43,986 nt of DNA from Candidatus Saganbacteria bacterium (GTDB lineage: Bacteria > Margulisbacteria > WOR-1 > XYC2-FULL-46-14 > WPAF01). The translations under genes were made by a program, and so were the position numbers. The stretch lies in contig WPAF01000017.1 of NCBI GenBank assembly GCA_009772965.1, positions 1-43,986 on the forward strand. Direction: 5' to 3'. Below, piece after piece: positions 15,128 to 23,928 of this stretch. Below the pieces are notes generated by a model. The model had not been told where the DNA came from and searched no databases. It was given only the letters and a program-made list of their open reading frames with translations. The stretch's first letter is position 1; the number at the start of each line of letters is the position of its first letter.

Positions 15128-15274
15128 TTACCCGCCGATCCTAAACATTTTGGTTCCGCATTCCGGGCACTCGCCTTTGGTCGCTTTCCTCTTGTTCTTC
15201 ATAACAATTGCTTTTGGGTTTTTCATTTCCCTTTTCTTTTTACATTTAACGCAATATCCTTTAACTTCCGCCAT
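15128..15274 (-). CDS. Small zinc-ribbon protein (DUF5679-like), 48 aa
   Basis: Starts with ATG at 15274 after a perfect AGGAGGTG site. The product has two Cys pairs, YCVKCKKKREM and CPECGTKMFRIGG, a four-cysteine zinc ribbon. The layout GYCVKC-x-x-KREM...MKN-x-R-x-A-x-x-G-x-CP-x-CGTKMFRIG is that of the DUF5679 family, small proteins of unknown role widespread in deep-branching bacteria, often near replication or chromosome genes. It has its own terminator at 15061..15110. Confidence 0.85.
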   Translation of the reverse strand: MAEVKGYCVKCKKKREMKNPKAIVMKNKRKATKGECPECGTKMFRIGG

Positions 15275-15371
15275 AATTCACCTCCTATTCATCGTCTTGC
15301 CGCTGATTATGGCAAAAAGCACCTTTTGAGTCAAGCGCAATTTTAACCTTAGTTATTACGATTATATATAT

Positions 15372-16346
15372 ATGGTCAGTAATATACAAAATAACCCGTC
15401 ATCTATGTATGAAGCGATGGCCGCGTCTTCTGCAATGATTGCAACCGGGCTTGAAAAAGAGATAAAAACCGAGAAAATTGGCCTAAAAGATGTTAAGGTC
15501 AATATGGAGCAAATCAATAAGATCATCAGCAGGTTGAGCTGCACTGATCCTTTAGAAAACATCAATGAGCACAATAAAAATTCCAAACACAAAAGTAAAC
15601 GGAATAAGAATAATTTGATCAGATCTTTTAGCTCGCGGATTATACCCGTTAGCGATAAAGGATGGTTAGGCTTTATCTTTGAATGGCATGACAATATATT
15701 AAAAGGGATTTTAAAGTTTGTGCTCCACCCCGATTTAGACGAGCTTACTCAAGTGGCAAAAGAGCTTAAAATCGACTTATCCTCCTGGAAATTGGATAAA
15801 ATAAAGATCAACAGCCGCGGGCAATTTATCCTTGCATCTGATCTTTCAGAACCTGAGCTGAACCAAATGCTTTTACTTGAAGAGCTTAAGATATTAACCA
15901 TTGCCAGCCATCTTGAATCTTCTATAATCAAATCAGTTGTAATTAACTTGAGGATTTTTGCCGTTAAAGATGAGCTTATTGAGGCCGGGATATTGGCTCA
16001 AGAAATCGAGCAAATAGAAATCTCCGCCAAGCAGATTGCTTTTTTAAAAATTATTTCTATGCTAAAGGATTTTCATCTTAAAAGGGTTTTTTCAAATTCA
16101 AGCGGAGAATTCATGAAATATACAAAAGATATTAAATATTTAACCGAAAAGATTATCTCGCTTAACATTGAACTGCCGAATATGGATATTAAGTGGATTC
16201 ATCAAAAACTTGAAACCCTGGCTCTTGACGCCGCAAGATATAAATTGGAACTCCTGCAATCAATGCAAAAATTATCCCATAATAAAGAAAATGAAAAAAT
16301 GATCGTTTGGCTTGGACACGCAGTTAATAGACTAAGCCATTCCTAA
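15372..16346 (+). CDS. Unknown helical protein, 324 aa
   Basis: Soluble, with no signal peptide or membrane helix. The N-terminal part is Asn/Lys-rich with a basic stretch (KNSKHKSKRNKNNL, about residues 70-85). The remainder is predicted mostly helical with many Leu/Ile heptads (LLLEELKILTIASHLESSII; ELIEAGILAQEIEQIEISAK). The only plus-strand gene between 7 and 25 kb, it stands alone and converges with queE, sharing the last 15 bases. No convincing Shine-Dalgarno site precedes the ATG, which follows a run of TATATATAT. No family recognised. Confidence 0.6.
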   Translation: MVSNIQNNPSSMYEAMAASSAMIATGLEKEIKTEKIGLKDVKVNMEQINKIISRLSCTDPLENINEHNKNSKHKSKRNKNNLIRSFSSRIIPVSDKGWLGFIFEWHDNILKGILKFVLHPDLDELTQVAKELKIDLSSWKLDKIKINSRGQFILASDLSEPELNQMLLLEELKILTIASHLESSIIKSVVINLRIFAVKDELIEAGILAQEIEQIEISAKQIAFLKIISMLKDFHLKRVFSNSSGEFMKYTKDIKYLTEKIISLNIELPNMDIKWIHQKLETLALDAARYKLELLQSMQKLSHNKENEKMIVWLGHAVNRLSHS

Positions 16347-17066
16347 AATCTTGTGCATTTGCGGTATTACGCGCACATTTTTCAGCTTTCTCTTTGCAAC
16401 CAAAAAATAACTCAATATTTCTTCCGGCGTCGGCCGATGTTTTACCGTCCCAAAGGGAGTTACCGGCTGGATGATTGTTTTTATTTCACTGTCGATCGAG
16501 GAAATAATTGAAGCCGCCTCGTCTATTTCTTTTGCTAAGGTTTCTCTTGTCACAACCATTTTAACAAATACTTCTTTTGCGTAAGCTATTTCAAGGGCTT
16601 TTTTATGTTCAACCCAAAGCGGAGCTAATCCGGTTGAAGAAGGCAATTTAAAATCAAGCGCCACGATATCAACTGATTCAATAATTTCTTCAAGCCGGCT
16701 TGGAAAAGTACCATTGGTTTCTAGGTATATTTTATTTCCCGCTTTCTTCAATTCAGGCAAAAAGTTCTTTAAAAAATCAACTTGCAGTAAAGGTTCTCCT
16801 CCGGTTATCGAAACCGAGTGAATATAGTTTTTGCCTTTTTTACAATCCGAAACAATCTCAAGCAAATTTCTCACCCCAATAGGATTATTTTGGATTTGTT
16901 TATTGTGGTCTTTAAATGTTTTAGGGATTTCAAGCGCCTGCGGCGAATCGCAATATTTGCAGGATAAATTACATCCGGCAAACCTTAAAAATATCTGGTA
17001 CTCGCCAACATACAACCCTTCACCCTGGAAAGAGGCAAAGATTTCTGACAAGTAGGTTGTGCTCAT
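16332..17066 (-). CDS. queE: 7-carboxy-7-deazaguanine synthase
   Basis: Radical SAM enzyme that forms the 7-deazaguanine ring in queuosine (tRNA modification) synthesis. The iron-sulfur motif is GCNLSCKYCD with C32-x3-C36-x2-C39, the arrangement found in QueE. SFQGEGLYVG near residue 12 and SITGGEPLLQVDFL are also conserved. At 244 aa it has typical length. Its ATG overlaps the scpB stop by 4 bases, placing it last in the holA-ftsI-trpS-scpA-scpB-queE operon. No other queuosine genes are in the window. Confidence 0.93.
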   Translation of the reverse strand: MSTTYLSEIFASFQGEGLYVGEYQIFLRFAGCNLSCKYCDSPQALEIPKTFKDHNKQIQNNPIGVRNLLEIVSDCKKGKNYIHSVSITGGEPLLQVDFLKNFLPELKKAGNKIYLETNGTFPSRLEEIIESVDIVALDFKLPSSTGLAPLWVEHKKALEIAYAKEVFVKMVVTRETLAKEIDEAASIISSIDSEIKTIIQPVTPFGTVKHRPTPEEILSYFLVAKRKLKNVRVIPQMHKILGMA

Positions 17067-17581
17067 CCGGTGATATTTGGAAGCTCTGAAGTATCTTTCA
17101 GCCCAAAATGCTTTAAAAAATCAACTGTGGTGCCGTAAAGTATTGGCCGGCCAAGAGCCTTGCTGCGCCCGCGCTCTTCGATAAGGTTTTTTGCCAGCAG
17201 GGTTTCAATTACCCCGTCGCTAAAAACCCCCCTGATAGATTCTATTTCAAGCCTTGTGATCGGCTGTTTGTAGGCAATTATTGCCAGTGTTTCAAGCGCT
17301 TGCGGGGACAATGTTGTTTCAATTTTTACATTTACCAATTTATCAATAAAATCCGCGCACTCAGGGTCGGTGCCCATTATAAAACCATGGGCAACTTTTA
17401 ATATTTTCAATCCGCTTTCTTCGTTATGTTTTTGCAAAAGCAAATTTAATGCTTCCTGCGCCGCTTCTTCGCCAGCCCCAGTAATCCTTTGGATATCCTG
17501 GATAGTTAAGGGCTTCTTTGCCACAAAAAGCAGGGCTTCTATCGCCTTATTAAGCTTTTGCAAATCTAAGGTTAATTCCAC
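17063..17581 (-). CDS. scpB: Chromosome segregation and condensation protein ScpB
   Basis: Winged-helix partner of the SMC-ScpA complex in chromosome compaction. The start is GTG at 17581, seven bases after GGAGGGG; an ATG at 17602 upstream has no such site. The product of 172 aa shows the typical KAIEALLFVAKKPLTIQDIQ N-terminus, SPQALETLAIIAYKQPITRL and IEERGRSKALGRPILYGTT. It overlaps scpA by 32 bases and queE by 4 bases, so translation of all three is coupled. Confidence 0.93.
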   Translation of the reverse strand: MELTLDLQKLNKAIEALLFVAKKPLTIQDIQRITGAGEEAAQEALNLLLQKHNEESGLKILKVAHGFIMGTDPECADFIDKLVNVKIETTLSPQALETLAIIAYKQPITRLEIESIRGVFSDGVIETLLAKNLIEERGRSKALGRPILYGTTVDFLKHFGLKDTSELPNITG

Positions 17582-18203
17582 TAAATCTCCCCTCCTGTGC
17601 AACTCTGATTCTTTTTTGCCGGCATAGCTCCAACACCGCTAAAAAGGTTACCACCACTTCCATCCTTGTCCGGCGTATAAACAATTTTTCAAATTCCACT
17701 TCGCCGCCAGCCCCGCGGATAATCTCGACTATTTCTTCTACTCTCTGCGTAAGCGAAACCTCATCCAAAATAATCGGTTTTGTTTTTTCTTCTTCCGCAA
17801 AAATATTATACACTTTTTGAAATGCCGTCACCAGGTCGTTTAAATTAACATCAGTCAGCAGGAAATCCGCTTTTTCATGGGTTGGATGATGTTCTTTATG
17901 GTAGCGAGAGTAAATCCTTGAAAATTTTTCTTTTTGCCTTTTTAAGTGTTCCGCGGCTTCCTTAAAAATATTATACTCCGCCAAATGCTTCGCCAAGTCG
18001 GCCTCCACCTCTTCTTCTTCCCGCCTTAATTCAATTTCTTCAGGCTGGGGAAGAAGCTTTTTGCTTTTCATTTCCAAAAGATAAGCCGCCATAACCAGAA
18101 ATTCAGAAGCGGAGCTAAGGTCTATTTCCAATAATTTTTTCATGTGTTCAAAATAAGCGGAAGTTATTTCAGTCAAAGAAATTTCAAAAATATTAACTTT
18201 CAT
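17550..18203 (-). CDS. scpA: Segregation and condensation protein ScpA (N-terminus disturbed)
   Basis: Kleisin subunit that bridges SMC heads. The first available ATG (18203) gives 217 aa starting MKVNIFEISLTEIT. The conserved family start, (E)GPFDLLIDAVKE, is encoded in frame directly upstream (18204-18239) but has no start codon, because the trpS stop TAA immediately precedes it. An ATG in another frame at 18268 (MKQSSRWGFKG) would connect to it if one extra G were present near 18237-18239. A single-base loss or sequence error is therefore likely. The rest of the protein is normal, including the C-terminal winged helix (VVTFLAVLELCRQKRIRVAQ). Confidence 0.88.
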   Translation of the reverse strand: MKVNIFEISLTEITSAYFEHMKKLLEIDLSSASEFLVMAAYLLEMKSKKLLPQPEEIELRREEEEVEADLAKHLAEYNIFKEAAEHLKRQKEKFSRIYSRYHKEHHPTHEKADFLLTDVNLNDLVTAFQKVYNIFAEEEKTKPIILDEVSLTQRVEEIVEIIRGAGGEVEFEKLFIRRTRMEVVVTFLAVLELCRQKRIRVAQEGRFSGINLRFAKA

Positions 18204-18239
18204 TTCTTTAACCGCGTCTATTAAAAGGTCAAACGGCCC

Positions 18240-19214
18240 TTAAAGCCCCATCGCGAGCTTTGCTTCATTTAGCGTTTTTGCGGCAATTACTCTTGCTTTA
18301 CCACAGCCCGAATCAAGTATTTTTATAATTGATTTTTGCTTTATTATTTCAGCCCGTCTCGCTTGTATTGGAGCCAAATACGCAAGAAGGAGCTCAACAA
18401 ATTCTTTTTTGCAGGCCACGCATCCCCTGCTGGCGGCTTTGCATTCCTTTTCAATAGCGCTGATTTTTTCTTTGTTAAAAACTTTATGGTACGAAAAAAC
18501 CGTGCAAACATCAGGGTGCCCATTGTCTTCTTTTTTTACGCGGGCAGGATCGGTTATCATCTGATTTACTTTTTTTATTATTTCATCTTTTGAGTCGGAA
18601 AGGGCAATAGTATTGCCGTAGCTCTTGCTCATTTTTCTGCCGTCAATACCCGGCAACACCGGAACCGAAGTCAATAAATCCTTTGGCAAGACAAAGGTTT
18701 CGCCGTAAAAATAATTAAACCTGCGGGCAATCTCCCTCGTCAGCTCTATATGGGGCAGTTGATCCTCTCCCACCGGGACAAAATCAGCTTTATAAATTAA
18801 TATGTCCGCGGCTTGGAGCACTGGATATCCCAAAAAGCCGTAGGTGCTCAAATCTTTTTCTTTAAGCTCATTAATTTTGCTTTTGTAAGTTGGAACCCTT
18901 TCAAGCCAAGGCAAAGGCGTAATCATGGAAAAAAGAAGGTGCAATTCGCTGTGCTCGGCAATATCCGACTGCTTAAAAATAGTGCATTTTTCTGGATCCA
19001 ATCCAGCCGCCAAAAGATCAATGGTTAGTTCCTCAATATCTTCTTTTAATTTTTTGGGCTTTTCATAGCCGGTAGTAAGCGCGTGCAGGTCGGCAATAAA
19101 AAAATAACAGTCGTATTCATCCTGCAGTTTAACCCAATTTTCTATTGCTCCAATTAAATTCCCAAGATGCGCTTTTCCCGAAGGCTGGATGCCAGATAAT
19201 ATCCGCTTTTTCAT
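18240..19214 (-). CDS. trpS: Tryptophanyl-tRNA synthetase
   Basis: Charges tRNA-Trp. Class I synthetase with the ATP-binding GIQPSGKAHLGN (HIGH region, residues 8-19) and KMSKS at 194-198. LPWLERVPTYKSK, LGYPVLQAADILIYKADFVP and VGEDQLPHIELTREIARRFN are typical of TrpRS. At 324 aa it has the normal length. It overlaps ftsI by 4 bases. Its TAA stop is followed in the same frame by scpA coding sequence. Confidence 0.96.
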   Translation of the reverse strand: MKKRILSGIQPSGKAHLGNLIGAIENWVKLQDEYDCYFFIADLHALTTGYEKPKKLKEDIEELTIDLLAAGLDPEKCTIFKQSDIAEHSELHLLFSMITPLPWLERVPTYKSKINELKEKDLSTYGFLGYPVLQAADILIYKADFVPVGEDQLPHIELTREIARRFNYFYGETFVLPKDLLTSVPVLPGIDGRKMSKSYGNTIALSDSKDEIIKKVNQMITDPARVKKEDNGHPDVCTVFSYHKVFNKEKISAIEKECKAASRGCVACKKEFVELLLAYLAPIQARRAEIIKQKSIIKILDSGCGKARVIAAKTLNEAKLAMGL

Positions 19215-20878
19215 GGTTTATTGGCTGATTTTACCATATCCGGAGGCACATTTAAATATCTAAGGGATGCTTCTACTATATTTTTAAAAGTCGGCCCCGC
19301 CACCGTTTCACCCCAAATACATCCTCTTGGCTCATTCACAATAACCATGGCTATGAGTTTTGGGTCAGATAATGGAGCAATGCCAATAAATGAGGCAATA
19401 TATCTTCCTTTTAAATACCCGCCCTGCCCCGCTTTTTGCGCGGTGCCGGTTTTCCCCCCAACCCTATAATCGCTCATTTTTGTTTTTCTTCCGGAGCCAA
19501 GCAATACCACATTTTCCAAAAGTTTTATCATATCCTGGGCGGTTTTTTTGGATATCGCGCGATTTAATTCTTCGGCAGTAAAAGTTTTTAAAGTTGAAAG
19601 ATCCTGGCTTTCTATTTTTTTAATCAGGAACGGCCTAACCCTTTTTCCATCATTAGCGATCCCGGAAAACGCAGAAACCATTTGCAGAGGAGTAACAGCA
19701 ATGCTCTGGCCAAATGCTATCATCGCGATATCCGGCTTATACCAATCTTTTGGCTCTCTAAGCAGTCCCCGCGATTCTCCCTGCAAGCCAATAAGCGTAG
19801 GTTCTCCAAAACCGAAATCCTTGATCTTTTTATAAAATTTATCCGGGCCCAATTTTATGCTTATCTGGGCGGCTCCGGTATTAATTGACTGCTCAAGCAT
19901 CCAAGAAACCGAAATAAATTTTCCCTTCCAATTGATATCATGCGAATTCTTAATCACTTTTCCGCCAATGGTCAGCGAGTCCAAAGCATTCAGCTTGGTT
20001 TCAAGATTAATAACTCCCTCATCCAGCCCCGCCGCCGCGGTTATTACTTTAAAAGTCGAGCCTGGTTCATAAGCATCAATCACGGATGATTTCCATCTCA
20101 TAGGATCAAATTTAGAATATTCGTTGGGATCAAAGTCGGGCTTTCCGGCAAGCGCGAGAATTTCTCCGGTTTTTGCGTCCATTACCAGCGCCAACCCTGA
20201 AACGGCATTATAATTTTTTACCGCCTTTTCAATTTCCCTTTCCGCGTAATATTGGATTGTTTCATCAATAGTTAAAGTGAGATTGGATCCCGGAGCCGCT
20301 TCTAAAACATTTTTATCTTTTACCGATAAAAGCTCATATCCCATCGGATCGCTTTCTGTGACAATTCTCCCCTCCACCCCTTTAAGATACCTGTCACAAG
20401 AAAGCTCAATTCCCGAAAGTCCTTCATTGTCTATCCCCACAAATCCGATTAACTGGGAAGCAAAGTGCCCCTTGGGATAAACGCGCTTTTTTTCGTTTAA
20501 AAAATAAACGCCTTTCAGTTTTTTTTCTTCAATTATCCTGCCTAACGATGGGTCAATTTTTCTTTTTACCCATGCGAATAGCTTCTTTTTATCAAACGGC
20601 CCAACCGCTTCTTTTAGAAGGGCGGAAAGTTCTTTGACATTTGTAAATTCGCGGGGATTAACATATATTGAAGTCGTGTCAATTGAGGTCGCGAGTATTC
20701 TGCCGTTGCGGTCTAAAATATCTCCCCTGTCAGCCGCCAGATTTATGATTCTTTTCCGCTGGCGCTCGGCCTTTCCGCGGTAAAATTTATAATGGATTAC
20801 CTGCATTTCAAATAATCGGATAAATATCATGGAGGCCAAAATAAAAAAGACCGCGAGAATTATCCTATCTCTTTTCAC
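19211..20878 (-). CDS. ftsI: Penicillin-binding protein 2 / FtsI-type transpeptidase
   Basis: Membrane-anchored D,D-transpeptidase that cross-links peptidoglycan, probably at the septum. It has an N-terminal anchor (IILAVFFILASMIFIRLF, residues 6-23), a pedestal domain with RGDILDRNGRILATS, and the catalytic motifs S274-TFK, S331-IN and K476-TGT in order. The spacing and 555-aa length match class B PBP (FtsI/SpoVD). It overlaps holA by 14 bases and trpS by 4. It is not next to the usual mra/mur cluster, so it could be a second class B PBP rather than the main FtsI. Confidence 0.9.
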   Translation of the reverse strand: MKRDRIILAVFFILASMIFIRLFEMQVIHYKFYRGKAERQRKRIINLAADRGDILDRNGRILATSIDTTSIYVNPREFTNVKELSALLKEAVGPFDKKKLFAWVKRKIDPSLGRIIEEKKLKGVYFLNEKKRVYPKGHFASQLIGFVGIDNEGLSGIELSCDRYLKGVEGRIVTESDPMGYELLSVKDKNVLEAAPGSNLTLTIDETIQYYAEREIEKAVKNYNAVSGLALVMDAKTGEILALAGKPDFDPNEYSKFDPMRWKSSVIDAYEPGSTFKVITAAAGLDEGVINLETKLNALDSLTIGGKVIKNSHDINWKGKFISVSWMLEQSINTGAAQISIKLGPDKFYKKIKDFGFGEPTLIGLQGESRGLLREPKDWYKPDIAMIAFGQSIAVTPLQMVSAFSGIANDGKRVRPFLIKKIESQDLSTLKTFTAEELNRAISKKTAQDMIKLLENVVLLGSGRKTKMSDYRVGGKTGTAQKAGQGGYLKGRYIASFIGIAPLSDPKLIAMVIVNEPRGCIWGETVAGPTFKNIVEASLRYLNVPPDMVKSANKP

Positions 20879-21800
20879 TAATTAGCTCCGCGATCAATAA
20901 AGGGATTTCAACTTTTGGATTCGCCCCGTGTTTTAACTTAAAGTCGGATTTAACAAGCAGGTCTATGTTGTTTTCCAGTTCCTCTTGGGAAAACCTCGCG
21001 GTTTCATTTGACAACAATTTTACCCTAAACGGGTTAGCCCTGATAATTTGCGCGATTTTATAGGGGTCAAGTTTATTTTTCATGAGCATTTTTATTTTAT
21101 AGAGCATTAAAAACTGCGAAGAAATAAGCCCCATCATTTCAATCGGGTTGTTGCCGTCGGATAAAAGCCGGTGGATGGAATCGAATGCCGTTTTTTTGTC
21201 TTTTTTTATTAGCGCGTTCGACAAGGTAAACACATCATAGCCGGTATTTGGCACCAGGGCTTTTATATCATCCATGGTTATTTTTTCCCTGCCATCGGCA
21301 TAAACTGACAATTTTTCTATCTCTGAATAAAGCCTTTCCATGTTTAACCCGACTAATTCAATTAAAAATTCAGCCGTTTGCAAATCAATTTTTTTATTGG
21401 ATTTGCCTGAAGTTTCAATTACCCATCTCGCGAGCTTTTCTTGCTCCCACTCTGAAATTTTGCGATGTTCAATAATTGAAGCTTTTTCTTTTAGGAGCCT
21501 AAATATTTTTGTCCGCCCGTCAAGGTTGCTTGGATATAAAAAAACTAATTTCAGCCCTTGCGGAAAATTATTTATCAGGGGCTCGATGGCGCCGCAGTCT
21601 TTTGAAAAATCAAAGCCCTCAACAACCATCAGCCTTTCAGGCGCAAAAAGCGAGGGGATAGCCATTTTCTCAGCCAATTCTTCAGATGAAATGCTTTCGC
21701 AGGTTTCAACCAAGGCAGACGGGGAAGATTTTTTTATTTGCGCTAGCTCCTGCTTGACTTGAAACCGCTCTTCCCCAAAAAGTATTACAATAGAACTCAT
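20865..21800 (-). CDS. holA: DNA polymerase III delta subunit
   Basis: Clamp-loader subunit that opens the sliding clamp. At 311 aa the pattern fits HolA: N-terminal ILFGEERFQVKQEL, PSLFAPERLMVVEGFDF, LVFLYPSNLDGRTKIFRLLK, the lid region NMERLYSEIEKLSVYADGRE followed by ITMDDI, and a helical C-terminus (PIEMMGLISSQFLMLYKIKM). It is the first gene of the operon that includes ftsI, trpS, scpA, scpB and queE. No Shine-Dalgarno site is evident before the ATG at 21800. Confidence 0.9.
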   Translation of the reverse strand: MSSIVILFGEERFQVKQELAQIKKSSPSALVETCESISSEELAEKMAIPSLFAPERLMVVEGFDFSKDCGAIEPLINNFPQGLKLVFLYPSNLDGRTKIFRLLKEKASIIEHRKISEWEQEKLARWVIETSGKSNKKIDLQTAEFLIELVGLNMERLYSEIEKLSVYADGREKITMDDIKALVPNTGYDVFTLSNALIKKDKKTAFDSIHRLLSDGNNPIEMMGLISSQFLMLYKIKMLMKNKLDPYKIAQIIRANPFRVKLLSNETARFSQEELENNIDLLVKSDFKLKHGANPKVEIPLLIAELISEKR

Positions 21801-21828
21801 ATATTAAAACCCCATATAAGCGGCTCAA

Positions 21829-21900
21829 AGCCGACGGTCGGACTTGAACCGACAACCTACGGTTTACAAAACCGTTGCTCCGCCATTGAGCTACGTCGGC
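21829..21900 (-). tRNA. tRNA-Thr (UGU anticodon)
   Basis: Acceptor GCCGACG/CGTCGGC, D-arm TAGCTCAATGGCGGAG, anticodon stem ACGGT/ACCGT with loop TTTGTAA (anticodon TGT), T-arm GTCGG TTCAAGT CCGAC, discriminator U. CCA is not encoded. It lies 28 bases before the holA start on the same strand. Confidence 0.9.
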
Positions 21901-21925
21901 GTTCTTTTGAGGGTGCTCACAAGCT

Positions 21926-21998
21926 AGCCGCCGGCCAGAATCGAACTGGCGACCTAGCGATTACGAATCGCTTGCTCTACCAACTGAGCTACGGCGGC
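21926..21998 (-). tRNA. tRNA-Thr (CGU anticodon)
   Basis: Acceptor GCCGCCG/CGGCGGC, D-arm TAGCTCAGTTGGTAGAG, anticodon stem AGCGA/TCGCT with loop TTCGTAA (anticodon CGT), T-arm GCCAG TTCGATT CTGGC, discriminator U. CCA is not encoded. It starts 5 bases after the stop of the 429-aa exported-protein gene and is probably read from that transcript. Confidence 0.9.
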
Positions 21999-22003
21999 AG
22001 TTT

Positions 22004-23293
22004 TTACCACCGGTTCATTAGAAGGCGCGCATTTTCATTGATTGGTGCTGCGGTTTTGCGGTCAGGATCGATCTTCCATTCAAAATTTTCATTTTCGACC
22101 TTGCCGTTTCTTTCCTGCCGGCAGGCAAAAACAACTTTTATGCCGTCTGAAGCCGCCACAACCTTCCATCCGTCATCATGAATTTTGGTTCCCAATGATT
22201 TTGTAAGGGACAGCACAGATTTAACTGCTGATGAGATCATTGTCCCTTTACTGGTTTTTAATTCTTTAACCATGCCAACCGAATCAACCAATAATTCTTT
22301 TGAAGCCATGGGTACAGCGGCAGTTTTTTGGACTGCCTTCTTGGGGACTTTCGCATATATATTTATTTTATCCTTTGCGTTTTCGTTTAGTTTTTGCACA
22401 AGCAGCTGAGGGTTAAGCTCAAACAATTTCGCATAGTTCTTTTTGTTTAGCAATCGATCAGAAACCATATCAGCAATTGCCTGCGCCTTTTTATCTTCCG
22501 GATCCTTTCTGATTGCTTCTTTTATTTCATCCGCTGCGGCTTCTAATTTATTCTGCCGGTAGAAAATTCTTGACATATAATAATGGGATTTTGCGTGCGT
22601 CGGGTCATATTGGAAAACCTGCTTAAAGTAACCAGTTGCTTCAGTCAACTGCTTGTTTTGGAAGGCGCGGCATCCTAAAAGATAAAGGTCTTCAACCGGC
22701 TCTTTAACCAAAGAAGCCTCTATCCAGCCTTCTTTGCCGTCTTCCAGGCGAACCCTGTAAAATGGGGCTTTATAGAGCGCTACTACTTTTAAGCCGGGCA
22801 AAAGCTGCCTTATTATTTCTCCCTTTTCAACAACCGGCGCTGTGTTTAAAATTGTCAAAGGCATATCTTTATTTGCCATGGCGCCGTCTTCTTTGATCGC
22901 AAAATCCAACGAACGCTGGATCTGCTTGTTATTTTTTCCAGTTATTATTACTCGCGAAATATGCAGGCCGGAAGGGATGTCGGCTGAAACCTTCATGACC
23001 CTGCTCCAATTTTTATTGTCGTCAGAAAAAAGAGGGATATATTCTTTTTCGGCGTCAAGCGCAAGCTTTACATCTTTTACCGCCGATGAAAGCCTTACCT
23101 CAATAAAAACTTCCTTCCCTCTTTCTACCACCTTTGGATACAAAGCGGCTTCAACCCAGGCCAAAGACAATTCTTCGGTCATATCTGTTGGGCCAGCTTT
23201 TACGCTTATTCCTTCAGAATCCATTTCTTCAAACGCAATAGCCGGTAAAACTGCTAAAGAAAAAAGCAAGACCACTAAAAGTAATTTTTTCAT
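22004..23293 (-). CDS. Exported SH3/TPR protein, 429 aa
   Basis: Signal peptide MKKLLLVVLLFSLAVLPAIA. After a beta-rich domain there is a bacterial SH3-like segment at about residues 150-195 (VVALYKAPFYRVRLEDGKEG, then WIEASLVKE). Two tetratricopeptide repeats follow at about 205-275 (EATGYFKQVFQYDPTHAKSH; EAAADEIKEAIRKDPEDKKA). The C-terminal domain is unknown. The layout suits a periplasmic scaffold or a cell-wall-associated protein. The sequence CCTGCCGGCAGG at 22114-22125, resembling the short palindromes found in the broken tRNA-Cys, lies inside the C-terminal domain and codes for part of ACRQE. First of two exported proteins here, followed directly by tRNA-Thr. Confidence 0.75.
   Translation of the reverse strand: MKKLLLVVLLFSLAVLPAIAFEEMDSEGISVKAGPTDMTEELSLAWVEAALYPKVVERGKEVFIEVRLSSAVKDVKLALDAEKEYIPLFSDDNKNWSRVMKVSADIPSGLHISRVIITGKNNKQIQRSLDFAIKEDGAMANKDMPLTILNTAPVVEKGEIIRQLLPGLKVVALYKAPFYRVRLEDGKEGWIEASLVKEPVEDLYLLGCRAFQNKQLTEATGYFKQVFQYDPTHAKSHYYMSRIFYRQNKLEAAADEIKEAIRKDPEDKKAQAIADMVSDRLLNKKNYAKLFELNPQLLVQKLNENAKDKINIYAKVPKKAVQKTAAVPMASKELLVDSVGMVKELKTSKGTMISSAVKSVLSLTKSLGTKIHDDGWKVVAASDGIKVVFACRQERNGKVENENFEWKIDPDRKTAAPINENARLLMNRW
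22114..22125. repeat. CCTGCCGGCAGG palindrome inside a gene
   Basis: Perfect 12-base palindrome in the coding sequence of the 429-aa exported protein. It is related to the longer palindrome at 4278..4297. Confidence 0.4.
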
Positions 23294-23310
23294 CCTTTTC
23301 CCCCCTCTTA

Positions 23311-23928
23311 TTAATTAGTAAATATTATGTTGTCAACCGCGCAGTCAACCGCGCCTTCTTGAGATGCGGCCACAAAAATAAGCTGCATCCTCAGGATGGG
23401 GCCTGTTCCCCACTTGCCGCTTCCAACACCTGGATTGGCAAGGTTAAACGCGGAAAAGGGTACAGAGCTCCTGCTGTAACCATCTTTATAAATTGGAACC
23501 TCAATATCAAAAATATCGTCTTTTGTTACTTTCCATCCTAAATTTTGATCCTGCTCAATGCTTCCGCTGTTGTCAGAATCCTGGTACAACTCAATTTTAA
23601 TCTTGCCCATGCTTTGGCTTCCAAGGACATCTATTTGGAGGCGGGAATAATTTGAGATATCCACATTAATGTTTGTCCCAATCCCTCCCACATACCAATC
23701 TTTAGTTGCCCCTGAAATATTAAGGGCATATTCCCCGCAAGATTCAAGGACTAAATCTTTTTTATCATTTTTAGGGTTGTTGTAAATAGATAATTTTACT
23801 TGATCAAAGGAAAACCATTTACTAAAAGTCCCATCATCAAAATTATCCACCAGATAAAAGGTTAATACCGCTGAAGCCGAAACTGCAAATACCGTCAGGA
23901 GCCCGAAGATAACAAATAGCTTTTTCAT
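23311..23928 (-). CDS. Exported beta-sandwich (carbohydrate-binding-like) protein, 205 aa
   Basis: Signal peptide MKKLFVIFGLLTVFAVSASA, then a single domain with VDNFDDGTFSKWFSFD at the start and AVDNIIFTN at the end. This opening and closing pattern is common in CBM11/CIA30-like jelly-roll domains, which often bind glycans. In between are alternating beta strands (SRLQIDVLGS, GKIKIELYQDSDNSG). The end EGAVDCAVDNIIF carries a Ca-site-like Asp/Asn cluster. Its ATG overlaps the stop of the upstream 236-aa membrane gene by 4 bases. Ligand unknown. Confidence 0.7.
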   Translation of the reverse strand: MKKLFVIFGLLTVFAVSASAVLTFYLVDNFDDGTFSKWFSFDQVKLSIYNNPKNDKKDLVLESCGEYALNISGATKDWYVGGIGTNINVDISNYSRLQIDVLGSQSMGKIKIELYQDSDNSGSIEQDQNLGWKVTKDDIFDIEVPIYKDGYSRSSVPFSAFNLANPGVGSGKWGTGPILRMQLIFVAASQEGAVDCAVDNIIFTN

